Positions 13,765 through 20,347 of a DNA stretch of 20,347 bases are shown piece after piece (position 1 is the stretch's first letter; each line of letters starts with the position of its first letter). Under the pieces are notes generated by a model. The model saw nothing but the letters and a program-made list of their open reading frames with translations, was not told where the DNA came from and did no database searches. The position numbers were made by a program, and so were the translations under genes. The DNA comes from an uncultured Paraprevotella sp. (GTDB taxonomy: Bacteria > Bacteroidota > Bacteroidia > Bacteroidales > Bacteroidaceae). The stretch is taken from NCBI GenBank assembly GCA_900766785.1, contig CAAFWT010000177.1:1-20347 (forward strand), written 5' to 3'.

Positions 13765-14304
13765 ATGATAAACCCTGAAGAGATCATACACCGATACTGC
13801 ATAGGCAATGCTCCGCTGGAACAACTTCTGCTCCAGCATAGCAGAGACGTGGCGCGGAAAGCACTCCAGGTGGCTGATGCTCATCCCGAACTTCAGCTGG
13901 ACAGGACCTTTCTGCAGGAAGCGGCTCTATTGCATGACATAGGCATTGTCTCTGTGGATGCTCCCAACATCCATTGCTTCGGGTCCCGTCCCTACATCTG
14001 CCACGGACTGGCAGGCGCAGAAATACTGCTTGGGGAGGGACTGCCTCGGCATGCCAGAGTGGCAGAGCGGCACACGGGAACAGGCATTACCCGCCAAGCC
14101 ATAGAGCAGCAGGGGCTGCCTCTGCCCGCTGACGACTACATCCCTCAGACGATGGAAGAACAAGTCATCTGCTATGCCGATAAATTCTTCAGCAAGAGCC
14201 ATCCCGAACACGAAAAAACACTGGAGGAAGCAATACGCAGCCTGTGGAAATTCGGTCCCGAATGTACGGACAAGATGATGCAATGGAACAAGATGTTCGG
14301 TTGA
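13765..14304 (+). CDS. HD-domain phosphohydrolase (HDIG type)
   Basis: A 179-residue cytoplasmic metal-dependent phosphohydrolase of the HD superfamily; substrate unknown, with nucleotides and nucleotide second messengers typical for the family. Candidate metal ligands in the expected order are His25 (LLLQHSRDVA), His57-Asp58 (ALLHDIG), His80 (CHGLAGAEIL), His103 (AERHTG) and Asp139 (CYADKFF). It covers little more than the HD domain, with no membrane segment and no partner domain. It starts 45 nt after the PurF-like gene, and the ATG is preceded by AGG. The neighbour suggests, but does not prove, a role in nucleotide metabolism. Confidence 0.88.
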   Translation: MINPEEIIHRYCIGNAPLEQLLLQHSRDVARKALQVADAHPELQLDRTFLQEAALLHDIGIVSVDAPNIHCFGSRPYICHGLAGAEILLGEGLPRHARVAERHTGTGITRQAIEQQGLPLPADDYIPQTMEEQVICYADKFFSKSHPEHEKTLEEAIRSLWKFGPECTDKMMQWNKMFG

Positions 14305-14386
14305 CACCCAACCCTTGAGACAATGCCCACTCCTGAAAAAATCATAAAACAGAGTCTAAAGCAAGGCTTTTCTCAACTGAATTTCG

Positions 14387-14394
14387 TACTTTTG
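14387..14394 (+). promoter_or_regulatory. -7 element of the lptD promoter
   Basis: TACTTTTG matches TAnnTTTG. No TTG or TTTG lies at 19-21 nt upstream. The expected transcript start is near 14398-14401, giving a leader of about 17 nt to the TTG start. The short repeat TTGAGAC occurs at 14315-14321 and again at 14403-14409. Confidence 0.5.
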
Positions 14395-14416
14395 CATTCT
14401 ATTTGAGACGCTCATT

Positions 14417-17296
14417 TTGAAAACTAGAATACTGGCTTTAGCCTTCGCCCTGTGTGCCTTGCTCCCCATAGCTTCTGCCTCTGTGGCAGGTATCATATGG
14501 ACAGGGACACCCATTGCAGATACTATCCACACCTCCCCCCTGCCCGACAGCGTGCTGGGAAAGGCGGATTCCGTATCAGCCAGAAAGGTGGTCCCACATC
14601 CTCTGCAAGTAGCGGTGAATGATTCGCTGAAGGTACCGGCATCCGCCGACAGCATTCCCCTGAGAGCATACACCATCCTGCCCGATACCACGAAAAGAGA
14701 TTCGCTGCAGAACGATACCGTGCGCCGAAGCAAGTCGGGCCTGGAGGAACCGGTAAGCTATTCGGCCAAGGACTCCATCACATTTGACTACACCAACTCC
14801 CGTGCACATCTCTATGGAAGCAGTCAGGTCAACTACCAGAACCTGCAACTCACAGCCGACGACATCAGTCTCAGTCTGGACAGCAGTCTGGTACACGCTT
14901 CGGGACGCGCCGACAGCACAGGCGTGATACAGGGAAAGCCCCTCTTCAAGCAAGGTGAAGACGAATATGAGCCCGACCGCATCAGTTACAATTTCAAGAC
15001 ACAGAAAGCCTTCATCTCAAACGTCTACACGCAGGAAGGCGAGGGGTTCATGCAAAGCAAGGACGGTAAGCGAGACAGCAGTGGAGTCATGTTCGTACAG
15101 AATGGCAAGTACACCACCTGCGATGCCAAAAACCCTCATTTCTATGTGAGTCTGACAAGGGCCAAGATGAATCCGGGCAAGAACGTCATCTTCGGTCCTG
15201 CTTATCTGGTGGTGTGCGACGTACCGCTCCCCTTGGCCATACCCTATGGCTTCTTTCCCTTCAGCAGCAGTTACCAAAGCGGATTTATCATGCCCACCTA
15301 TGGTGATGAATCCACCCGAGGCTTCTATCTTCGCGACGGAGGTTACTACTTTGCCATCAATGACAAGATAGACCTCAAGGTGCTGGGCGAATTCTACACC
15401 AAAGGCTCATGGGGACTCTCGGCACAAACCAATTACAAGAAGAGATACCGGTACAGCGGCAACTTCTATTTCAGCTACCAGAACACCAAGGAAGGCGAGA
15501 AGAATATGCCTGACTATAGCGTGAGCAAGAGTTTCAAGGTGACCTGGAGCCACAGACAGGACAGCAAGGCCAATCCCTCACAGACCTTCTCTGCCAGTGT
15601 CAACTTTGCTACGAGCAGCTACGAGCGGAACAATCTCACCAGCATGTATAACCCCGAGAGTTATACCCAAAGCACACGCACCAGTAGTGTATCCTACAGC
15701 AAGACGTTCAGCAAGGTGGGACTCACCCTGAGCGGAACCTTCAACCTCAGCCAAAACATGCGAGACAGCAGCGTCTCACTTACTCTGCCCACTCTGAACA
15801 TCTCGCAGAGCCGATTCAATCCCTTCAAGAGGAAAAAAGCCGCAGGACGTGAACGATGGTATGAGAAGATAGCCATGAGTTACACAGGTACCCTGGCCAA
15901 TAGCATAAACACCAAGGAGGACCAGCTCTTCCACAGCAATCTCATCAAGGACTGGCGCAACGGAATGCGTCATCAGGTACCCATCAGCGCATCCTTCTCG
16001 GTACTGAACTATATCAACGTGACGCCCAGCTTCTCCTTCACTGACCGCATGTACTCCCACAAGATAATGCAATCATGGGACACCAGTCAGCAGGCTGTGG
16101 CCAGGGATACGGTATATGGATTCTACAATGTGTATAACTATAACATGTCGGTGAGTGCCAATACCAAACTATATGGTATGTATCAGCCTCTTCCATGGTT
16201 CGGAGGAAAAAAGATTCAGGCCATCCGACACGTCTTCACCCCCACGGTGAGTTTCACCTACGCCCCCGACTTCAGCCAGCCACGCTACGGCTTCTATGAT
16301 TCCTACGTGAAGACCGATGCCGACGGAAACGTGTCCACAGTAAGCTACTCGCCCTTCAGCGGTATGCTGTATGGAACCGTGGGCAGCGGCAAGACAGGAA
16401 ACGTGATGCTGGATGTGTCCAACAACGTGGAGATGAAGGTACGCTCCGACAAGGACTCTACAGGATATCGCAAGATAAGCCTCATCGACGAACTGGGCGG
16501 ATCGCTCAGCTACAACATGGCTGCCAAGAGCCGTCCATGGAGTGATCTGAACATACGTGCACGCATCAAGCTCACCAAGAAGTACACATACTCCATGAAT
16601 GCTGTCTTTGCCACTTACGCCTATGAGAAGGATAGCAACGGCCGCGTGTATGTGGGAGAGAAGACCGAATGGTCCAGAGGACGCTTCGGAAGATTCCAAG
16701 GCACATCCCAGAATTTCTCATACTCCTTCAGCAACGAGACTTTCCGCAAACTGTTTGGGAAGAAAGGGAAGACAGGCTTGACAGACGAAGAAGATGACGA
16801 AGAGATGGATGACGAAGAGGAGACAGACCCAACCATGCAAAATGTGGACCCCGACCGCAAGAAAGGCAAGAACGGAGCCAAGTCGGAAGGAAACGGGGAT
16901 GTGGACGAGGACGGTTACCTGAAGTTTTCTCTGCCATGGAGTTTCAACGTGAGTTATGGCGTGACCCTGCGTGAGAACACACAGGGACGCTTCAATGACA
17001 AACGCATGCGCTATCCCTACAAGCTCACACACACATTGAATTTCTCTGGCAACATCCGCATCTCCGAAGGTTGGAACATAAACTTCTCATCCGGTTATGA
17101 CTTCAACACACATCGTCTGAGTATGACCACGGCATCACTCTCACGAGACCTCCATTGTTTCCAGATGTCCTGTAGCATGGTGATTTCACCTTACACCAGT
17201 TACAACTTTACATTCGCTTGCAAGGCAGGCACACTTGCCGATGCTCTCAAATGGAAGAAACAGAGTTCCTACAGCAGCAACATCGAATGGTATTGA
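14417..17296 (+). CDS. lptD: LPS-assembly outer-membrane protein LptD, Bacteroidota type
   Basis: LptD, with the lipoprotein LptE, inserts lipopolysaccharide into the outer leaflet of the outer membrane. This 959-residue protein has a signal peptide (MKTRILALAF, then a hydrophobic run to ASA at about 20-22) and a Ser/Asp-rich linker to about 110. An OstA/LptA-like periplasmic domain spans about 110-270 (YSAKDSITFDYTNSRAHLYG, YNFKTQKAFI). A long barrel follows, with IPYGFFPFSSSYQSGFIMP near 275-293 and GFYLRDGGYYFAIND at 302-316. The last residues are SNIEWY, an aromatic end typical of barrels. The start must be TTG at 14417: there is no in-frame ATG nearby and the signal peptide begins exactly there. 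A strongly acidic stretch at about 788-804 interrupts the barrel. The helicase gene starts 7 nt downstream. Confidence 0.92.
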   Translation: MKTRILALAFALCALLPIASASVAGIIWTGTPIADTIHTSPLPDSVLGKADSVSARKVVPHPLQVAVNDSLKVPASADSIPLRAYTILPDTTKRDSLQNDTVRRSKSGLEEPVSYSAKDSITFDYTNSRAHLYGSSQVNYQNLQLTADDISLSLDSSLVHASGRADSTGVIQGKPLFKQGEDEYEPDRISYNFKTQKAFISNVYTQEGEGFMQSKDGKRDSSGVMFVQNGKYTTCDAKNPHFYVSLTRAKMNPGKNVIFGPAYLVVCDVPLPLAIPYGFFPFSSSYQSGFIMPTYGDESTRGFYLRDGGYYFAINDKIDLKVLGEFYTKGSWGLSAQTNYKKRYRYSGNFYFSYQNTKEGEKNMPDYSVSKSFKVTWSHRQDSKANPSQTFSASVNFATSSYERNNLTSMYNPESYTQSTRTSSVSYSKTFSKVGLTLSGTFNLSQNMRDSSVSLTLPTLNISQSRFNPFKRKKAAGRERWYEKIAMSYTGTLANSINTKEDQLFHSNLIKDWRNGMRHQVPISASFSVLNYINVTPSFSFTDRMYSHKIMQSWDTSQQAVARDTVYGFYNVYNYNMSVSANTKLYGMYQPLPWFGGKKIQAIRHVFTPTVSFTYAPDFSQPRYGFYDSYVKTDADGNVSTVSYSPFSGMLYGTVGSGKTGNVMLDVSNNVEMKVRSDKDSTGYRKISLIDELGGSLSYNMAAKSRPWSDLNIRARIKLTKKYTYSMNAVFATYAYEKDSNGRVYVGEKTEWSRGRFGRFQGTSQNFSYSFSNETFRKLFGKKGKTGLTDEEDDEEMDDEEETDPTMQNVDPDRKKGKNGAKSEGNGDVDEDGYLKFSLPWSFNVSYGVTLRENTQGRFNDKRMRYPYKLTHTLNFSGNIRISEGWNINFSSGYDFNTHRLSMTTASLSRDLHCFQMSCSMVISPYTSYNFTFACKAGTLADALKWKKQSSYSSNIEWY

Positions 17297-17303
17297 TATC
17301 CAC

Positions 17304-20300
17304 ATGATGGAACACGGCCAATCCTATGTCAGCAGATATCCCTACGAGGAATGCCAGCCCAGTCAGTTCTACGTCCGCCTGGAGGACTGCCTTTCTGAAG
17401 ATTTGGAAATAAGGGAGAGGGTACTCATTGTCAACGAAGTCTTCCGACAGGTTATAGAGCAGTATGTTTCTCATACGCCTATCACTTTCACTGGACTCTT
17501 CTCCAAACTGGATTACATCATCAAGCAACGAGGCATCCCCCCCGAACAGACTTCTCTGCTACACTTCACACGCAAAGCCATGAGAAGCATGGGCAGCGAG
17601 CATGAGCCCTCTTCCACCCTCTTACGCAAGCATCTGCCACAATATGTACAGGCAACCACTATGCTGATATTCAGCATCAGCGGAGCGGCTATACCTGCCC
17701 GCCTGCAAGCTTTCTTCCCCCGAAAAGCTCCCACAGACCGATGGAAGGCTTATGACCTGAACCTGATACGGTGTATCGTGCGCAAGTGGGACGGACATAT
17801 CATAGAGGCCGAGGAGGAACAACATGCCCAGCTGCTGAAGATATGCTATGACGAGCGCAATACCTTCCTGACCCGCAATGGAGAGGGTGACTGGAGCTAT
17901 CTGCAACAGATACTCTCACCAGGAGCACAAGTCCATCTGGTGCGTGTGCGCATGCAGGACGGCCTGTGCATGCCCGAACTCATCATCTACGAACCCGACT
18001 ATCTGGTGAACGTGACCACTGTGGCCTCGTGCTTTGAGACCTATGCCGAATCTCCTTTCGTAAGTATCATCAATCGTCTGAAACCGCAGGCCAACACAGA
18101 ACATATCCACTTGGGAAATCTCACGGGGCAGTTTCTGGACGATACGGTGCATGACAGAGATATACCCTTTGCCCAAAGCATGACACGATACTTCCAGATG
18201 AATGCGCTGGAGATGTTGGCCTGCGAAGGCTTCCAAAGTCAACAGCAAGCCGAAGCCTTCTATGAGAAAGCACGTGCACAACGGGCCAACATCAGAAAAC
18301 TGATAGGACAGGACCTGAGACAGAGCATTGCCCGTTATGACAGCGCACACGTGACATTGGAACCCACATTCTTCAGCGACATGCTGGGCATACAGGGACG
18401 TTTGGACTTCCTGTACAGACACAAGAAGCAGACCATTATCATAGAGCAGAAGTCGGGAAAGGGCGACTTCGTTCCACCATCCTCTCCCAGCTATGACCCC
18501 GAGGTACCCAAACCGCAGGAAAAGCATTTGGTGCAGTTGCTGCTGTACCGTGCCTTGCTCACATACGAATTCAACCTGCATTCTGAAGAATTGTCCCACA
18601 TCATGCTCCTCTACTCACGCTATCAGCAGGGACTGGTATCGGTGGGACAGATGCCGGCTCTGATGTTGCGCGCCATACGCATGAGAAATCTCCTGGCATG
18701 GTGTGAGATACATCACGCACAGGAAGGCTATGCTTTCCTCTCTACGCTCTCACCCGAAAAGCTCAACCGCAAACAGGTGGGCGGCATACTGTGGAATATT
18801 TATGTACGTCCCGAACTGGAACGTCTGCTCCTACCCATCCATCAGGCTTCCCCACTGGAACGGGCCTACTTCCTGCGGTTCATGCAATTCCTGGCCCAGG
18901 AACGCTTGCTCTCCAAAGTGGGTAGCAAGACCAAGGAGGATGCCGGGTTTGCATCCAAATGGCTTTCATCACTGGAGGAGAAACGGGCTGCAGGAAACAT
19001 CTACGAAGGACTCATCCTGGATGATTTCCAAAAGGATGATGATGGGGTGACAGGACTCATGGCACGCTTCCCCCAACAGCAGTCTGCCGACACTTCCAAC
19101 TTCCGCCGTGGCGACATCGTACTGCTCTACCCTTATAAAGAACATACCGAACCTCGCGTATGTGCACATATGGTAATCCGTGGCAGCATAGAAGATATCA
19201 GTACAGAAGGTATCCGACTGACACTGAGGAATGGTCAGACAGACCCCAAAGTGTTTGCAAAAGGTAGCCATACATACTGGGCCATCGAGCATGACCTCTA
19301 CGACTCCTCCATAGACAATCTCTACTCAGGATTGCACCGCTTCCTGTGTGCACCCCAGCAGAGACGTTCCCTGCTCCTCTCGGAAAGAGAACCTGTGACC
19401 GACAATAGCATTTCACTCAGGGGCGATTATGGTGCATTCAACAATCTGGTCATACGCTGCAAGCAGGCACGCGAACTCTTCCTCATCATAGGACCACCTG
19501 GAACAGGCAAGACTTCATTCGGAATGCTCAACCTGGTGAAGGAACAACTGCTGGAAGATGATACTCATATCCTGCTGATTTCCTACACCAACCGTGCCGT
19601 AGATGAGATGTGTGGCAAACTGCAAGAGGAGGGCATCAGCTTCCTGCGAATCGGTTCGCCTCTGTCCTGTTCACCACTCCACCGCGAGCAATTGCTCTCC
19701 AACAAGGTGGCGGAATGCAAGAATGCCCAACAGGTGAGGAAGATAATCATGGACAGCAGAATCTTCTGCGGTACCACTGCTGCACTCAACTCAGCCCCCT
19801 GGCTGTTTGCTCTGAAACATTTCCATCTGGCCATCGTGGACGAAGCCTCACAGATACTGGAGCCTCACATCATAGGTCTGTTAAGCATGCAGAAGCAAGG
19901 TAGGTGCTCCATAGATAAGGTGGTGCTCATAGGTGACCACAAGCAATTGCCGGCTGTAGTGCAACAGTCAGCAGAGGAAGCACAGGTGAGAGATGAACAA
20001 CTGCATGCCATAGGACTCACAGACTGCCGTCTCTCTCTCTTTGAAAGATTACTCTCCCGCTTTCGTACTCCTGATGGCTATGACTCGCGATACGTGTACA
20101 TGCTCACTCGCCAGGGACGTATGCACCAGGAGATAGCAAGCTTCCCCAGTCAGGCTTTCTATGCTCATAAACTATTGCCTGTACCCTTGCCTCACCAGAC
20201 AGCAGGTATCACCGCATCCTCCAGCCCTAATGGCATAGCACAGATGCTCTCCACATATCGCATGGCTTTTGTCTCATCAGAACCGCCGTCTCTGTCCATC

Positions 20301-20347
20301 TCACCTAAGACTAACGCCATAGAAGCCCGCATGATAGCCGCCATCGT
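17304..20347 (+). CDS. Dna2-like nuclease-helicase (PD-(D/E)XK nuclease plus SF1 helicase), cut by the window edge
   Basis: The frame is open from ATG 17304 (a second ATG follows at 17307) to the right edge, so at least 1014 residues are present and the C terminus is missing. Residues 1-340 match nothing I recognise. A PD-(D/E)XK nuclease core follows: Asp368 in GRLDFLY, Glu381 and Lys383 in IIEQKSGK, and Gln411/Tyr415 in VQLLLYRA, the RecB/Cas4/Dna2 arrangement. The superfamily 1 helicase part has Walker A GPPGTGKT at 730-737, ISYTNRAVDEM (motif Ia), Walker B VDEAS at 845-849, GDHKQLP at 877-883 and TRQGRMHQEI (motif IV region). This order matches Dna2-type enzymes for DNA end or flap processing. 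I see no obvious CxxC cluster for an Fe-S site near the nuclease. The start lies 7 nt after the lptD stop with no promoter between, so co-transcription is likely. Confidence 0.85.
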   Translation, partial: MMEHGQSYVSRYPYEECQPSQFYVRLEDCLSEDLEIRERVLIVNEVFRQVIEQYVSHTPITFTGLFSKLDYIIKQRGIPPEQTSLLHFTRKAMRSMGSEHEPSSTLLRKHLPQYVQATTMLIFSISGAAIPARLQAFFPRKAPTDRWKAYDLNLIRCIVRKWDGHIIEAEEEQHAQLLKICYDERNTFLTRNGEGDWSYLQQILSPGAQVHLVRVRMQDGLCMPELIIYEPDYLVNVTTVASCFETYAESPFVSIINRLKPQANTEHIHLGNLTGQFLDDTVHDRDIPFAQSMTRYFQMNALEMLACEGFQSQQQAEAFYEKARAQRANIRKLIGQDLRQSIARYDSAHVTLEPTFFSDMLGIQGRLDFLYRHKKQTIIIEQKSGKGDFVPPSSPSYDPEVPKPQEKHLVQLLLYRALLTYEFNLHSEELSHIMLLYSRYQQGLVSVGQMPALMLRAIRMRNLLAWCEIHHAQEGYAFLSTLSPEKLNRKQVGGILWNIYVRPELERLLLPIHQASPLERAYFLRFMQFLAQERLLSKVGSKTKEDAGFASKWLSSLEEKRAAGNIYEGLILDDFQKDDDGVTGLMARFPQQQSADTSNFRRGDIVLLYPYKEHTEPRVCAHMVIRGSIEDISTEGIRLTLRNGQTDPKVFAKGSHTYWAIEHDLYDSSIDNLYSGLHRFLCAPQQRRSLLLSEREPVTDNSISLRGDYGAFNNLVIRCKQARELFLIIGPPGTGKTSFGMLNLVKEQLLEDDTHILLISYTNRAVDEMCGKLQEEGISFLRIGSPLSCSPLHREQLLSNKVAECKNAQQVRKIIMDSRIFCGTTAALNSAPWLFALKHFHLAIVDEASQILEPHIIGLLSMQKQGRCSIDKVVLIGDHKQLPAVVQQSAEEAQVRDEQLHAIGLTDCRLSLFERLLSRFRTPDGYDSRYVYMLTRQGRMHQEIASFPSQAFYAHKLLPVPLPHQTAGITASSSPNGIAQMLSTYRMAFVSSEPPSLSISPKTNAIEARMIAAI

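Noticed and set aside
17916..18599. Minus-strand open frame of 227 codons opposite the Dna2-like gene
   Set aside because: The plus-strand frame there encodes the nuclease motifs; the minus frame has no recognisable features.
1..20347. Mobile elements, CRISPR arrays, toxin-antitoxin or biosynthetic clusters
   Set aside because: No transposase or integrase motifs, no regularly spaced repeats, and no such gene families were seen; composition is even throughout.

Overview
The window looks like core chromosome from a member of the Bacteroidota, most likely Bacteroidales (a Prevotella- or Bacteroides-like organism). Four things point there. Most intergenic regions carry the Bacteroidota promoter (TTTG or TTG, 19-20 nt, TAnnTTTG). 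Start codons mostly lack Shine-Dalgarno sequences. Two outer-membrane assembly proteins are of the Bacteroidota type (the lipoprotein TamL and a long LptD). All genes have a similar balanced base composition. I see no insertion sequence, phage gene, integrase or CRISPR array.

Layout: (1) 155-3092, minus strand: an alpha/beta hydrolase of the YqiA type, ffh and folD, closely spaced in one direction. (2) 3315-5662, plus strand: an unrecognised protein with an acidic tail and a sodium:solute symporter, separated by a very stable hairpin. (3) 5570-6325, minus strand: a TrmH/SpoU-family RNA methyltransferase whose 3' end overlaps the symporter by 93 nt. (4) 6653-9871, plus strand: tamL, divergent from the methyltransferase, and a YycJ/WalJ-type metallo-beta-lactamase-fold enzyme. 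(5) 9948-12071: two identical tRNA-Lys(CTT) genes, a terminator, a possible 24-residue upstream ORF and aspS, which ends in a strong terminator. (6) 12310-14304: a PurF-like phosphoribosyltransferase without a working glutaminase site, and an HD-domain hydrolase. (7) 14417-20347: lptD, starting at TTG, and a Dna2-like nuclease-helicase that runs off the right edge.

The themes are housekeeping: protein targeting (Ffh), one-carbon metabolism (FolD), tRNA charging (AspRS, tRNA-Lys), RNA modification and outer-membrane biogenesis (TamL, LptD). The least ordinary items are the PurF-like protein that has lost its N-terminal cysteine nucleophile, the Dna2-like nuclease-helicase next to lptD, an apparently leaderless tamL transcript, the hairpin directly before the symporter start, the convergent coding overlap, and the small ORF whose stop overlaps the aspS start. 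I did not find a clearly new multi-gene system.
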